Source: Paracoccus sp. (in: a-proteobacteria)
GTDB taxonomy: Bacteria; Pseudomonadota; Alphaproteobacteria; Rhodobacterales; Rhodobacteraceae
Assembly: GCF_030538495.1 (NCBI RefSeq)
Contig: NZ_JAUNTW010000002.1
Location: 186,001 to 250,000 of the forward strand
Direction of reading: 5' to 3'
DNA: 64,000 nucleotides
A program made the translations under genes and the position numbers. Below the pieces are notes generated by a model. The model worked only from the letters and a program-made list of their open reading frames with translations, did no database searches and was not told the origin of the DNA. Of this stretch, positions 24,584 through 35,224 are shown piece by piece. The first letter of the stretch is position 1, and every line of letters starts with the position of its first letter.

Positions 24584-26383
24584 TCAGTTATCCATCTTCA
24601 GCGCCTGAATAAACGCCGTTTGCGGGATTTCGACTTTGCCGAACTGGCGCATCTTTTTCTTACCCGCTTTTTGCTTTTCCAGCAGCTTTTTCTTACGCGT
24701 CGCGTCGCCGCCGTAACATTTGGCGGTCACGTCTTTGCGCATCGCAGACAGGGTTTCGCGGGCAATCACGCGCGCGCCAATCGCGGCCTGAATGGGGATT
24801 TTGAACATATGGCGGGGGATCAGCTCTTTCAGCTTTTCCACCATGACGCGGCCACGGGATTCGGCGCGGTCGCGGTGAACCATAATCGACAAGGCGTCAA
24901 CGGGTTCATCATTCACCAGGATCGACATTTTGACCAGATAATCTTCGCGATATTCGCTGATCTGATAATCAAACGACGCATAGCCTTTGGTCACCGATTT
25001 CAGGCGGTCATAGAAATCAAACACGACCTCGGCCAGTGGCAAATCATAAACCGCCATGGCGCGCGACCCGGCATAGGTCAGATCCATCTGAATACCGCGC
25101 CGATCCTGACACAGTTTCAACACATCGCCCAGATATTCATCGGGAACCATAATCGTGGCTTTGATCCGCGGTTCTTCGATATGGTCCACATGGGTCAGGT
25201 CGGGCATATCGGCGGGGTTGTGCAGATCGCGCACCTCTCCGTCGCGCATATGCAGTTTGAACACCACCGACGGCGCGGTCGTAATCAGATCCAGATCATA
25301 TTCGCGTTCCAGACGGTCGCGGATCACCTCAAGATGCAGCAGCCCCAGAAAACCGCAGCGGAACCCAAACCCAAGCGCGGCCGAGGTTTCCATTTCGTAA
25401 CTGAACGACGCGTCATTCAGGGCCAGCTTTTCGATGGCGTCGCGCAGGGCCTCGAAATCATTGGCATCGACGGGGAAAAGACCACAGAACACAACGGGTT
25501 GCGCGGGTTTGAACCCCGGCAGCGCCGCATCCGCTGGTTTGCGTTCATGGGTGATCGTGTCGCCCACGCGGGTATCGCGCACCTGTTTGATCGACGCGGT
25601 GAACACGCCGATTTCGCCCGGTCCCAGTTCCTCAATATCCCGCATGGCGGGGGTCAGAACGGCCAGCTTGTCCAACCGATAGGTCGCGCCGGTCTGCATC
25701 ATTTTGACCTGATCGCCCTTGCGGATGACGCCATCCATGACCCGAATCATGACGACAACGCCCAGATAGGGGTCATACCAGCTGTCCACCAGCATCGCCT
25801 TCAACGCCGCGTTGCGGTCGCCGGTCGGGGCGGGCAGACGGGTGACAATCGCTTCCAAAACGTCGGGGATGCCAAGGCCGGTTTTGGCAGAAATCGGGAT
25901 CGCCTCGGACGCGTCAATGCCGATCACGTCTTCGATCTGGGCCTTTACGCGGTCGGGTTCCGACGCGGGCAGGTCAATTTTGTTCAGCACCGGCACGATG
26001 TCATGATCGGCGTCAATCGCCTGATAGACATTGGCCAGGGTCTGCGCCTCGACCCCTTGGGTGGCGTCCACGACCAACAGCGACCCTTCGACCGCGCGCA
26101 TGGACCGGCTGACCTCATAGGCAAAGTCAACGTGACCCGGCGTGTCGATCAGGTTCAGAATATAGGTGTTCCCATCCTTGGCCGGATAGGAAATGCGCAC
26201 GGTGTTCGCCTTGATCGTGATGCCGCGTTCGCGTTCAATATCCATGCTGTCCAGCAGCTGGGATTTCATGTCGCGTTCGGCAACCGTGCCGGTCAGCTGA
26301 ATCAGCCGGTCGGCAAGCGTGGATTTACCGTGGTCAATATGGGCCACGATCGAGAAATTGCGGATCAATGAAAGGTCGGTCAT
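24584..26383 (-). CDS. lepA: Elongation factor 4 (LepA), ribosomal back-translocase GTPase
   Basis: 599 residues, standard length. The GTPase domain (1-185) has G1 AHIDHGKST (14-22), DTPGHVDF for G3 and NKIDLPAS for G4. Domain II follows (about 190-280), then EF-G-like domains III and V and the LepA-specific C-terminal domain (about 490-599, ending [20 protein letters not shown]). It binds stalled ribosomes and helps translation under stress and during ribosome assembly. A separate transcription unit with its own terminator. Confidence 0.98.
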   Translation of the reverse strand: MTDLSLIRNFSIVAHIDHGKSTLADRLIQLTGTVAERDMKSQLLDSMDIERERGITIKANTVRISYPAKDGNTYILNLIDTPGHVDFAYEVSRSMRAVEGSLLVVDATQGVEAQTLANVYQAIDADHDIVPVLNKIDLPASEPDRVKAQIEDVIGIDASEAIPISAKTGLGIPDVLEAIVTRLPAPTGDRNAALKAMLVDSWYDPYLGVVVMIRVMDGVIRKGDQVKMMQTGATYRLDKLAVLTPAMRDIEELGPGEIGVFTASIKQVRDTRVGDTITHERKPADAALPGFKPAQPVVFCGLFPVDANDFEALRDAIEKLALNDASFSYEMETSAALGFGFRCGFLGLLHLEVIRDRLEREYDLDLITTAPSVVFKLHMRDGEVRDLHNPADMPDLTHVDHIEEPRIKATIMVPDEYLGDVLKLCQDRRGIQMDLTYAGSRAMAVYDLPLAEVVFDFYDRLKSVTKGYASFDYQISEYREDYLVKMSILVNDEPVDALSIMVHRDRAESRGRVMVEKLKELIPRHMFKIPIQAAIGARVIARETLSAMRKDVTAKCYGGDATRKKKLLEKQKAGKKKMRQFGKVEIPQTAFIQALKMDN

Positions 26384-26437
26384 AGGCGGGCTTTACACGG
26401 CGAAAGGGCGGCGGAAAAGGGCGATTGCGCGCGTTTA

Positions 26438-27361
26438 TCAGGTCTCGCCGCGTTTCACCAGACTGGCCGCGGGGGTGCGGGCGCGACGACGCAGGTTCGC
26501 TTCGCGCCACATGGCGTAACCGCCCGCCGCCGCGATCAGCCCCGCACCAATCAACATCGGCAGATCGGGGCGTTCGCCGAACACCACGGCGGCCACGAAC
26601 AGCGCAAATGCCAGCCGAGTATAACGAAACGGCGCGATGACCGAGGCTTCGCCCAGACGCGACGCAGCGACCAAAGCGGCATAGGCCAGAACGCCGAACA
26701 CCACCGTTCCAACGACATAGCCCAGTTCCCGCAGCCCCGGCATCACCGGCGGATCACCGGGTAGAACAGCCAGCACCACCCCGGCAATGGCAATCGCGCC
26801 GAATGCCGATGCCGACAATTGATCCGACGGAATATCGCGCGGAATCAATCGCGTGGTCAGGTCGCGGATCATCAGACCAATCACGCCCAGCACCGCCCAC
26901 AGCATCGACGGATGAAACGCCGCCGTTCCGGGCCGCAAAATCAGCATGACCCCGGCGAACCCAATCGCGACCGACAGCCAGCGACGCCAGCCGACCTTTT
27001 CGCCCAGAAACACCGCGCCCCCCAGCACCAAGGCCAGCGGCAGCACCTGCAAAATGGCACTGGTGGACGACAATTCCCCGGTGGCAAGCGCGGTGACAAA
27101 GCCAAAGGTTCCAATGACTTCACCCGCGTTTCGGGTCATCACGCGGGGATGGATCAGCGCACGGGTCACAAACGGCACGCCCTTGCGCGCCATCTGCACC
27201 CAAAACGCCACCATGCACAGCGCACCCGTCATCGCCAGAATCTGCCATACGGGGATCGCGTGGCTTAACCCTTTGATAAAGGCGTCCTCGATCGCGAACA
27301 GCGCCATGGCCAGCGTCATGAACAGGGCCGCGCGGCTGTTGTCGTTGGTGTCGCCGGTCAT
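26438..27361 (-). CDS. DMT-superfamily (EamA) transporter
   Basis: 307 residues with about ten hydrophobic helices in two repeated EamA domains (about 8-140 and 150-285). The first begins ALFMTLAMALFAIEDAFIKGL and the first repeat ends near LPLALVLGGAVFLGEKVGWRRW. The ATG at 27361 follows GCAGGGGGCAGC; the longer upstream frame crosses the region of the next gene's promoter and lacks family residues. Members export amino acids, nucleotides or other small metabolites across the inner membrane; no substrate can be assigned. Confidence 0.87.
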   Translation of the reverse strand: MTGDTNDNSRAALFMTLAMALFAIEDAFIKGLSHAIPVWQILAMTGALCMVAFWVQMARKGVPFVTRALIHPRVMTRNAGEVIGTFGFVTALATGELSSTSAILQVLPLALVLGGAVFLGEKVGWRRWLSVAIGFAGVMLILRPGTAAFHPSMLWAVLGVIGLMIRDLTTRLIPRDIPSDQLSASAFGAIAIAGVVLAVLPGDPPVMPGLRELGYVVGTVVFGVLAYAALVAASRLGEASVIAPFRYTRLAFALFVAAVVFGERPDLPMLIGAGLIAAAGGYAMWREANLRRRARTPAASLVKRGET

Positions 27362-27450
27362 GCTGCCCCCTGCGGCCAACTGCCGCGTCTTGCCATTCGG
27401 ATGATGCCGGATCATTCTGCCCCCACCACGCAAAACGCAAGGGGGGTGTG

Positions 27451-27645
27451 ATGATCCTGACCGTTTCTGACATGACATGCGGGCATTGCAAAGCCGCGAT
27501 TGAAACCGCCATTTCCGACGCAGGCGGGCAGGCTGTCGTTGATTTGACGGCAAAAACCGTGACCGTCACGGGGCTGGATTCCGCGACCGCCGAATCGGTG
27601 ATTCGCGATGCCGGGTTTTCGCCCGACGCATCCGCGCAGGACTGA
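27451..27645 (+). CDS. copZ: Heavy-metal-associated (CopZ-like) copper chaperone
   Basis: 64 residues starting at the ATG at 27451, right after the ribosome-binding site AAGGGGGGTG; the preceding GTG at 27448 would add one residue. It is a single HMA domain with the metal-binding pair in MTCGHC (C11 and C14) and a ferredoxin-like fold. It carries Cu(I) to a copper ATPase or regulator in the cytoplasm; no copA or cueR is in the window. A 7-bp hairpin at 27690-27707 lies downstream and may end the transcript. Confidence 0.85.
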   Translation: MILTVSDMTCGHCKAAIETAISDAGGQAVVDLTAKTVTVTGLDSATAESVIRDAGFSPDASAQD

Positions 27646-27796
27646 CACACCACATCTTGCGCCCGGCGCGGCGTGACCTACGCCATGGGCATCACGCATC
27701 CGTGATGACAGGCATTAACCGTTTTGTAATAAAGACGTGTCACACACGGGCAAAAGAACCGCACGAACCGGCGCCCGACATTATGAGGAGACAGAG

Positions 27797-28104
27797 ATGC
27801 AGTTGAACCGCCTGATCATCGCGGCCGCTGCGGTTGTCATGACCGCGCCCCTGGCCATGGCTGGCCCCATCGACAATGCCTGTGTGCGGTCCGACCGTGC
27901 GCGTGGCAACGCGCCGCTATGTGGTTGCATCCAGCAGGTCGCGAACCAAACCCTGTCGCGCGCCGATCAACGCCGCGCCGCGCAGTTCTTTGCCGACCCT
28001 CACCGCGCGCAAGAGGTGCGGACATCCAAACGCGACGCCGATAACGCCTTCTGGGCGCGCTATCGCAACTTTGCCAACCAAGCCGAAGCGTTCTGCCGTC
28101 GCTG

Positions 28105-28105
<1 letters not shown>
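27797..28105 (+). CDS. Small secreted protein, hypothetical
   Basis: 102 residues from the ATG at 27797, preceded by AGGAGA. Residues 1-22 form a signal peptide (LIIAAAAVVMTAPLAMAG). The mature part has four cysteines (DNACVR, PLCGCIQQVAN, AFCRR), probably paired in the periplasm, and an arginine-rich helical middle. I know of similar short proteins in Rhodobacteraceae without assigned function. Its stop shares an A with the start of the sirtuin gene (TGATG), so the two genes are coupled. Confidence 0.75.
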
Positions 28106-28770
<665 letters not shown>

Positions 28771-28779
<9 letters not shown>

Positions 28780-29406
28780 GCGCGCCAACACCTCGGCGGT
28801 CAGGGCGTCGATTTCGTCGCGCGCGGGGCCGGTCTTGGCGCGCTCAATCGCGCCCAACCCCAGCCCCAGCGTTTCGGCATAGGCGACACGATTCGCGATT
28901 TGCGTATCAGCCACAACCGCGCCCAATTCGACGGCCTTTTCCGCCACCTCGGCCGACAGCCGAGTGTTCGGACGCACACGGTTCAGCACCACCAGCATAT
29001 CGGCCCGTTCCCGCCGCGCCAGATCCAGCACGCCTTCGGTCGCCCACAGATCCACATGGCTGGTTGCCACCGGCACCAGCACCAAATCCGCCACCCGCAG
29101 CGCAGGCCGCAAATCGCTGTCGATTTTCGGCGGTGTGTCGATGATGACGAAGTCAAAGCGTTTCTTCAGCTTTTCCGATTCATAGCTGGCCCCCCACGCG
29201 GAGGAGGTGGAAAAATCCATCGCCTCATCCTCGCCCTGCGCCTGCATCCGTTCGATGAACCAACGGCCCATACTGCCCTGCGGGTCGGTGTCGATCAGCG
29301 CGACAGAGTGGCCGCGCGCATGAAGCGCCACGGCAAGATTAACGGCCAGCGTCGTTTTCCCCGAACCGCCCTTTTGCTGCGCCACCGTGATGATTTTGCC
29401 CGACAT
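28771..29406 (-). CDS. ParA-family ATPase
   Basis: 211 residues of the deviant Walker A ATPase family. The P-loop KGGSGKTT (12-19), IDTDPQGSMGRWF and the Walker B FVIIDTPPKIDSD are clear. There is no adjacent parB, so it is not a plasmid or chromosome partition pair. Its short form matches the ParA-like ATPases of Alphaproteobacteria often called cell-polarity or PpfA/MipZ-like, which position protein clusters or division proteins. Role here unknown. It is convergent with cobB, overlapping it by nine bases. Confidence 0.85.
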
Positions 29407-29479
29407 ATCGCCCCCCGCTGCGTTTCGCGCAGGTTAGCCCCGCAAAACCCGGATTGCACGGGCTTTTTGCGTAAATCGG

Positions 29480-29803
29480 TCAGTTATCAAACACCGATTG
29501 CACTTCATACATGACGGGTTCGAAACTTTTGCAGGCGGCGTGAATATCGCGGTTGCGGCGGCGCATTTCGTCGCTGCGCAGCATCGCCTGATAATCGCGC
29601 CGGTCGCGCCATTGCGAATAGGTGGCGATCCGCGTCTGCGCGTCATTCAGATGAATCGCCCCGCCAAGACAACCGGGCTGACGGCTGATGACCTGATCCC
29701 AGGCATCGGTCAGCATCTCTAACACATCCTGCGCGCTGCCGGGGGTGACGTCAAAGGTGGTGATGACGGTCTGACCGTCGAAATCGCGGCGAATGGTGGG
29801 CAT
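29480..29803 (-). CDS. Antibiotic-biosynthesis-monooxygenase (ABM) domain protein
   Basis: 107 residues from the ATG at 29803, which follows AAAGGAGAACGCG; the longer frame upstream has no family residues. The pattern TVITTFDVTPGSAQDVLEMLTDA, QPGCLGGAIHLNDAQTRIATYSQW is that of the ABM dimeric ferredoxin-like fold (quinol or haem monooxygenases and many members without known activity). No cofactor residues can be assigned by eye. It stands between a ParA-like gene and a divergent dipeptidase. Confidence 0.8.
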   Translation of the reverse strand: MPTIRRDFDGQTVITTFDVTPGSAQDVLEMLTDAWDQVISRQPGCLGGAIHLNDAQTRIATYSQWRDRRDYQAMLRSDEMRRRNRDIHAACKSFEPVMYEVQSVFDN

Positions 29804-29916
29804 CGCGTTCTCCTTTGCTGATTGGTCCAGCCTAGCACGATTTTCCCCGGCGTGAAGCCGATTGCAGCGCCCGCCCGCGCGGTGCATGTTGTGCAAATGT
29901 TAAGGAAAGGCACAGC

Positions 29917-30954
29917 ATGATCCCGGTGTTTGACGGCCATAATGATTTTCTGCAACGCGCCGCCGCGCAGGGGCCGCATGTCTGGACCCACGGCGACGGC
30001 TTGGGGCATCTGGACCTGCCGCGCGCGCAGGCGGGTGGGTTCGTTGGTGGGTTCTTTGCGATTTGGGTGCCAAGCCCGGCCAGCGATGACGACGCCGCGC
30101 ATATGGCGCTGATGCAGAACCCGCCCTATGCCGTGCCGCTGCCCGACCCGGTTGACCATGCCGACGCGCTGCCCCCGGCATTCGCGCAGGCCGCCGCGCT
30201 GATGGCCATGGAACGCACAGGAACGGTCGATATTTCACGCAATATCAACGATCTGCGCGCAACAATTGATGCCGGACGCATCGCCGCCATCATGCATATG
30301 GAAGGGGTCGAGGCGATCCGCGATCCCGACGCCCTGCATGTCTGGCACGCCATGGGGCTGCGGTCGTTGGGGCCGGTCTGGTCGCGGCCAACCGCGTTCG
30401 GGCATGGCGTTCCCTTTGCCTTTCCGGCCAGCCCGGATACCGGGCCGGGGCTGACCGATCTGGGCCGCGCGCTGATCCGCGAATGCAACGCGCTGCGCAT
30501 CATGATCGACCTGTCGCATCTGAACGAGGCCGGTTTTAACGACGTGGCCACCCTGTCCGACGCGCCTCTGGTCGCGTCCCACAGCGCCGTTCACGCGATT
30601 TGCCCCAGCACCCGCAACCTGACCGACCGGCAATTGCAGGTCATCGCGGATAGCGGCGGGCTGGTGGGGTTGAACTTCGCGACCAGCTTTCTGCGTGCGG
30701 ATGGGCAGCGGATGCCGTTTCCGGGCTTTGACCCGATGCTGCGGCATCTGGATCACATGCTGGCCATTCTGGGCGAAGATGGAGTCGCCGTGGGGTCCGA
30801 TTTCGACGGCGCGTTGATGCCGGCGGATTTGGCGGATGTGTCGGCCTTGCCCGCGCTGATCGCGGCGATGCAGGCGCATGGTTACGGCGACGCGCTGATC
30901 CGCAAAATCGCCTGCGATAACTGGATCGGGCTGCTGGCGCGGACATGGGGATAA
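29917..30954 (+). CDS. Membrane dipeptidase (renal dipeptidase, peptidase family M19)
   Basis: 345 residues. Zinc ligands and signature parts are visible: PVFDGHNDFL (His and Asp near 7-9), HMEGVEAIRD, DLSHLNEAGF, ASHSAVHAICPSTRNLTD and GVAVGSDFDGA. It hydrolyses dipeptides, including D-containing ones, in the cytoplasm or periplasm; no signal peptide is seen. It is one transcription unit, ended by the hairpin at 30973-30997 that also serves the convergent RodZ-like gene. The start is the ATG at 29917 after AGGAAAGGC. Confidence 0.92.
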   Translation: MIPVFDGHNDFLQRAAAQGPHVWTHGDGLGHLDLPRAQAGGFVGGFFAIWVPSPASDDDAAHMALMQNPPYAVPLPDPVDHADALPPAFAQAAALMAMERTGTVDISRNINDLRATIDAGRIAAIMHMEGVEAIRDPDALHVWHAMGLRSLGPVWSRPTAFGHGVPFAFPASPDTGPGLTDLGRALIRECNALRIMIDLSHLNEAGFNDVATLSDAPLVASHSAVHAICPSTRNLTDRQLQVIADSGGLVGLNFATSFLRADGQRMPFPGFDPMLRHLDHMLAILGEDGVAVGSDFDGALMPADLADVSALPALIAAMQAHGYGDALIRKIACDNWIGLLARTWG

Positions 30955-30972
30955 ATCGTGGGGGATAACGCA

Positions 30973-30997
30973 AACGCCGGGCGATTTACCCGGCGTT
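30973..30997. terminator. Bidirectional terminator hairpin
   Basis: AACGCCGGG (30973-30981) pairs with CCCGGCGTT (30989-30997) around CGATTTA. It lies between the dipeptidase stop and the convergent RodZ-like gene's stop. T-runs are short on both sides. Confidence 0.75.
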
Positions 30998-31005
30998 TTC
31001 AACGC

Positions 31006-32250
31006 TTAATCCGACGAGGTTAACGGCCCGGTCAGCGCCGCATCGACCTGCGCAATCGCGACCATTTGCGCCAGTTCGGGATCCTTGGCCATATCGGCCA
31101 AGGCGAAACGGTCGGTCAGGCTGCTGGGCGACAGTTCCACATTGCTGATGACCTGCGCGCCGGGTGCTGCCGGGCCATAGGTCTGACCGTTCACCGCGAA
31201 ATACACCGCGCCCGAATTGCCGGTGCGCAGGCGGGGCGCGTCTTCGAGCTTAGGCAGGGTAAAGCGTTCGCCCGCATCCATAATTTTCTCCAACAGCACG
31301 GTGCCATCGGCGGATGTGACCCGCACCCAGGCCGGACGCGCGGCCAGCAATTCCAATTCCGGCGCGTCAGGCGCGACCGTGCGCACCGGCGCATCGACCA
31401 CTGCGACCTGCTGACCGGGCCAGTCGGGGCCAAAATCCGTTCCGCGCGGAGTCGCCGCCACATCAGCCGACGCAATCACCGACCCCACATCCGGTACGTC
31501 AAAGACCAGCCCCGGATCAATCGCCGCAATCGGACCGTCACGCGCGGTTAACACAGGCGCTTCAAGGATTTGCGGGCGATACATGCGGTCAACCGCCTCG
31601 GGCTGGGGCAGCGCGGCGATGTCGGTGTCAAACTGAACCTCGGGACCGACCAGCGACGGTTGCGCCACCGGGTCCAGCGTGGTGACAATCGCGGGCGTCC
31701 CTTCGCCGGGGGCCAGCGTCACGCGCTGCACCTCTTGCAGAACGGTGTAGCCGCCATAGGCCAGACCGCAGACCACCGCGACCAGCACCAGAACCGACCC
31801 AATCGCGCGGGGTTCCACATCGGACCAGAAACTTTGTTCCTGCGGGATGAACAGCGCGCGGGGGTTCGCCAATGCCTCGGCCGGGTCCGACGGGCGGCGC
31901 GTGGGTTTCGGGCCAGCCGCCGCCGGTGCCATGCCATGCGTGGGCTGAAACCCCGATTCGGTGCAGAACCGGCGGAACGTCCAATCCGGGTCCATGCCCA
32001 GATACCGCGCATAAGACCGGACATAGCCCGAAATAAAACTGGGCGTATCAAAGGCCGAGATGTCGCAATTTTCGATCGCCGCGACATAAGACGCGCGAAT
32101 CCGCAATTCCCGCTGAACATCCAGCAAGGATTTGCCAAGCGTCGCCCGTTCGCCACGCATAAGATCGCCAAGCCGGGTGTCATCATCGGGCAAGCCCGAT
32201 TCGATTGGCAACACCTCATCTGCCGGGTAAGTGTCCCGCAGCCTGCTCAT
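31006..32250 (-). CDS. RodZ-like helix-turn-helix membrane protein with DUF4115 domain
   Basis: 414 residues. The N-terminal part (about 25-100) is a HTH_25 domain (RATLGKSLLDVQRELRIRASYVAAIENCD; FISGYVRSYARYLGMD). A transmembrane helix follows near 148-170 (VLVLVAVVCGLAYGGYTVL), then a long linker and a C-terminal DUF4115 domain (about 300-385, ARPAWVRVTSADGTVLLEKIMDAGERFTLP). This is the plan of RodZ, which links MreB to the membrane for rod-shape growth. Downstream of hemA by 110 bases; that gap contains a small IR (TAACC-AAA-GGTTA at 32312-32324). Confidence 0.88.
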   Translation of the reverse strand: MSRLRDTYPADEVLPIESGLPDDDTRLGDLMRGERATLGKSLLDVQRELRIRASYVAAIENCDISAFDTPSFISGYVRSYARYLGMDPDWTFRRFCTESGFQPTHGMAPAAAGPKPTRRPSDPAEALANPRALFIPQEQSFWSDVEPRAIGSVLVLVAVVCGLAYGGYTVLQEVQRVTLAPGEGTPAIVTTLDPVAQPSLVGPEVQFDTDIAALPQPEAVDRMYRPQILEAPVLTARDGPIAAIDPGLVFDVPDVGSVIASADVAATPRGTDFGPDWPGQQVAVVDAPVRTVAPDAPELELLAARPAWVRVTSADGTVLLEKIMDAGERFTLPKLEDAPRLRTGNSGAVYFAVNGQTYGPAAPGAQVISNVELSPSSLTDRFALADMAKDPELAQMVAIAQVDAALTGPLTSSD

Positions 32251-32360
32251 CCCGAATGCCTCTTTCGCCGATTATGTGGCCGATCCGAATCAGATCATGC
32301 CACAGGTTCTTTAACCAAAGGTTATCACGCTGGCGAGAGCGGTTCACCCGCTGATTTATC

Positions 32361-33590
32361 CTATGCGCTTAATTCCGCGCGATTCAGCGCGCAATGTGAC
32401 CACAGCCGATCCATGGCGCGAACCAGATGGTCGATCTGTTTGGGGTCATGCACGGGCGACGGCGTGAACCGCAGCCGTTCGGTGCCGCGCGGCACGGTCG
32501 GGAAATTGATCGGCTGCACATAAACGCCGTGATCGGACAGCAGCATGTCGGACAGCATTTTACAATGCACCGGATGGCCGACATGCACCGGCACAATATG
32601 GCTGCCATGGTCGATAATCGGCATCCCCAGCGATTTCAGCCGGTCTTTCAAAATCCGGGCGTGCAATTGCTGGGCATCGCGCAAGTCCTGCCCCGCCGCC
32701 GTTTTCAGATAGGCAATCGACGCCGCCGCCCCCGCTGCAACCGCAGGCGGCAGAGACGTGGTAAAGATGAACCCCGGCGCATAGGACCGGATCGCGTCGC
32801 ACATTTTCGCGCTGCCCGCGATGTAGCCGCCAAACACGCCAAACGCCTTGCCCAGCGTGCCGTTGAAAATGTCGATGCGGTGCGACAATCCGTCGCGTTC
32901 CGCCACGCCACCACCACGCGGGCCATACATGCCGACCGCGTGAACTTCGTCCAGATAGGTCAGCGCGCCAAATTCATCGGCCAGATCGCAGATGGCCGCA
33001 ATCGGCCCGAAATCTCCATCCATTGAATAGATGGATTCGAACGCAATCAGTTTGGGTGCCGCCGGATCATCCGCGGCCATCAATTCCCGCAGATGCGCCA
33101 CATCATTGTGACGGAACACACGTTTTTCGCCGCCATTGCGTTTGATCCCTTCGATCATGGATGCGTGGTTCAGCGAATCGGAATAGATGATCAGCCCCGG
33201 AAACAGCTTGGGCAGCGTGGACAGCGTGGCGTCATTCGCGACATAGGCACTGCTGAAAATCAGCGCGGCCTCTTTGTCGTGCAGGTCGGCCAGTTCGGCC
33301 TCTAACCGTTTGTGATAGGCCGTCGTGCCGGAAATATTGCGCGTGCCGCCCGACCCCGCACCGGCGGCGTCCAAGGCCTGATGCATGGCGTCCAGAACGA
33401 CCGGATGTTGCCCCATGCCCAGATAATCATTGCCGCACCACACGGTGATGTCTTGTTTTTCACCATCGGGACGGTTCCAGACCGCCTGCGGAAACCGGCC
33501 CTTGGCGCGTTCAATGTCAATGAACGTGCGGTATCGTCCTTCGTCATGCAGACGAGAAATGGCCAGATCCAGTGCGGCGTCGTAATTCAT
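32361..33590 (-). CDS. hemA: 5-Aminolevulinate synthase
   Basis: 409 residues from the ATG at 33590 (after GGGAACGC), matching the usual 407. It condenses glycine and succinyl-CoA to 5-aminolevulinate, the first step of haem and bacteriochlorophyll synthesis in Alphaproteobacteria (Shemin pathway). Visible are [33 protein letters not shown] and the pyridoxal-phosphate lysine in [12 protein letters not shown] (about K247). The control region contains an FNR/FnrL-type box (33655-33668), known to regulate hemA in Rhodobacter. It shares a divergent promoter region with the M20 peptidase gene. Confidence 0.97.
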   Translation of the reverse strand: MNYDAALDLAISRLHDEGRYRTFIDIERAKGRFPQAVWNRPDGEKQDITVWCGNDYLGMGQHPVVLDAMHQALDAAGAGSGGTRNISGTTAYHKRLEAELADLHDKEAALIFSSAYVANDATLSTLPKLFPGLIIYSDSLNHASMIEGIKRNGGEKRVFRHNDVAHLRELMAADDPAAPKLIAFESIYSMDGDFGPIAAICDLADEFGALTYLDEVHAVGMYGPRGGGVAERDGLSHRIDIFNGTLGKAFGVFGGYIAGSAKMCDAIRSYAPGFIFTTSLPPAVAAGAAASIAYLKTAAGQDLRDAQQLHARILKDRLKSLGMPIIDHGSHIVPVHVGHPVHCKMLSDMLLSDHGVYVQPINFPTVPRGTERLRFTPSPVHDPKQIDHLVRAMDRLWSHCALNRAELSA

Positions 33591-33654
33591 GCGGGCGTTC
33601 CCTTGCATAGATGGCTGGGTATGATCATTCTGTCTGATCAAGCGCGGCGCGACC

Positions 33655-33668
33655 TTGATAAAGGTCAA
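33655..33668. promoter_or_regulatory. Putative FNR/FnrL box in the hemA upstream region
   Basis: TTGATAAAGGTCAA fits TTGAT-N4-ATCAA with one mismatch (G for A). It is 65 bases upstream of the hemA start and 84 before the divergent M20 gene. FnrL control of hemA is established in Rhodobacter sphaeroides; the match here is read from the sequence, binding is inferred. Confidence 0.6.
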
Positions 33669-33752
33669 AGCGCGAAAAAAACAGGGCAAAACGTCATGAC
33701 GCGACGAAATGCCTATCCCGGAAACACAGATCAACCGTCAGGAAAGGCGCGA

Positions 33753-35138
33753 ATGATGACCCAAGACAAACTCAATCAGGTGCTGGACCGGCTGGATACG
33801 GGGCTGGATGACGCGCTGAACCGGCTGAAGGCGTTTCTGCGTATCCCGTCGATTTCCACCGATCCGGCACATAACGGCGATGTGCGCGCGGCGGCGGAAT
33901 GGCTGGCGAATGAATTGCGCGACTTGGGGTTCGACGCGCAGCTGCGCGACACGCCGGGTCATCCGATGGTCGTCGCCCACAGCCCGCGCGGCGATGCCCG
34001 CCCGTTACTGTTTTACGGCCACTATGACGTGCAACCCGTTGATCCGGTTGAGCTATGGGACCGCGCGCCGTTTGATCCCGAAATTCAGGACACCCCGCAA
34101 GGCCGCGTGATCCGGGCGCGCGGCGCATCCGATGACAAAGGCCAGCTGATGACCTTTGTCGAGGCGTTCCGCGCATGGCGCGACATCCACGGCGAATTGC
34201 CCACCGACATCACCATCCTGTGCGAAGGCGAAGAGGAATCCGGTTCTCCGTCGCTGCGTCCGTTCCTGCGCGACAATGCCGATGAACTGCGGGCGTCGCT
34301 GGCGATGATCTGCGACACCGGGCTGTATGCCGATGGCCGCCCCGCCATCACCACCCAATTGCGCGGTCTGGTCGGGCAAGAGGTCACCATCCACGCCGCC
34401 GACCGCGATCTTCATTCCGGCGCCTTTGGCGGGCTGGCCGCAAACCCGATCCTGATTCTGGCGCAGGCTCTGGCCGCGTTGAAGGACGACACCGGCCGCG
34501 TCACCCTGCCCGGTTTTTATGACGGCGTGCAGGAATTGACCGATGATCTGCGCGCCGATTGGGACGCGCTGAACTTTGACGCGGCAGGGTTTTTGTCGGG
34601 CGTCGGTCTGACCACACCCATTGGCGAACGCGGGCGCACTCCGTTAGAAATGCTGTGGAACCAACCGACCGCCGAAATCAACGGGATTACGGGCGGTTAC
34701 ACGGGTGCGGGCTTCAAAACCGTGCTGCCCGCGCAGGCAAGCGCCAAGGTCAGCTTTCGCCTGACCGGCCAGCAAGACCCCGAAAAAATCCGCACCGCGT
34801 TTCAGGACCATATCCACCGCTTTGTCCCCGATGATTGCCGGGTCGATTTCACCGATCACGGCGCCAGCCCCGCCAGCGTGATGGACACCAGCGACCCGGC
34901 CTTTGGTCAGGCGAAACAGGCGCTGACCGATGAATGGGGCGTTGATGCGGCCTATATCGGGGCGGGCGGGTCCATCCCAATCGCGGGCGATTTCAAGGAA
35001 TTGCTGGGTATGGACGCCATGCTGATCGGCTTTGCCCGCGACGATGACCGCATCCATTCGCCGAACGAAAAATACGATGTGGACAGCTTTGCCAAAGGCG
35101 CGCGGTCCTGGGCGCGCATCATCGCGGCGCTGCGGTAA
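33753..35138 (+). CDS. M20-family metallopeptidase (dipeptidase)
   Basis: 461 residues from the ATG at 33753, after AGGAAAGG. The longer frame upstream has no family residues. The zinc pattern is YGHYDVQP (His near 89), RGASDDKGQ, CEGEEESGSPSL (catalytic Glu) and IGAGGSIPIAGD. This is the architecture of M20 dipeptidases (PepV/CPG2/carnosinase-like). It is cytoplasmic and cleaves short peptides or acyl amino acids. Divergent from hemA and ended by the terminator at 35145-35170. Confidence 0.92.
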   Translation: MMTQDKLNQVLDRLDTGLDDALNRLKAFLRIPSISTDPAHNGDVRAAAEWLANELRDLGFDAQLRDTPGHPMVVAHSPRGDARPLLFYGHYDVQPVDPVELWDRAPFDPEIQDTPQGRVIRARGASDDKGQLMTFVEAFRAWRDIHGELPTDITILCEGEEESGSPSLRPFLRDNADELRASLAMICDTGLYADGRPAITTQLRGLVGQEVTIHAADRDLHSGAFGGLAANPILILAQALAALKDDTGRVTLPGFYDGVQELTDDLRADWDALNFDAAGFLSGVGLTTPIGERGRTPLEMLWNQPTAEINGITGGYTGAGFKTVLPAQASAKVSFRLTGQQDPEKIRTAFQDHIHRFVPDDCRVDFTDHGASPASVMDTSDPAFGQAKQALTDEWGVDAAYIGAGGSIPIAGDFKELLGMDAMLIGFARDDDRIHSPNEKYDVDSFAKGARSWARIIAALR

Positions 35139-35144
35139 GATCGG

Positions 35145-35170
35145 GCGGGGCGTGACAGCCCCGCTTTTTT
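35145..35170 (+). terminator. Rho-independent terminator of the M20 peptidase gene
   Basis: GCGGGGC (35145-35151) pairs with GCCCCGC (35158-35164) around GTGACA, followed by six T (35165-35170). Confidence 0.9.
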
Positions 35171-35224
35171 CTTGCGTGAGTTTTGATATAGTATTACATA
35201 ACGTAAAACTGCAACGGATCCCCC

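Noticed and set aside
24380..26371. 663-residue plus-strand frame opposite lepA
   Set aside because: Antisense shadow of lepA, which is fully conserved.
27690..27707. CATCACG-catc-CGTGATG hairpin as an RNA gene
   Set aside because: Short, no flanking conserved structure; at most a terminator of copZ.
33622..33640. Two TGATCA hexamers in the hemA upstream region as a second regulator site
   Set aside because: Six-base palindromes are common in this sequence; kept only as a remark with the FnrL-type box.
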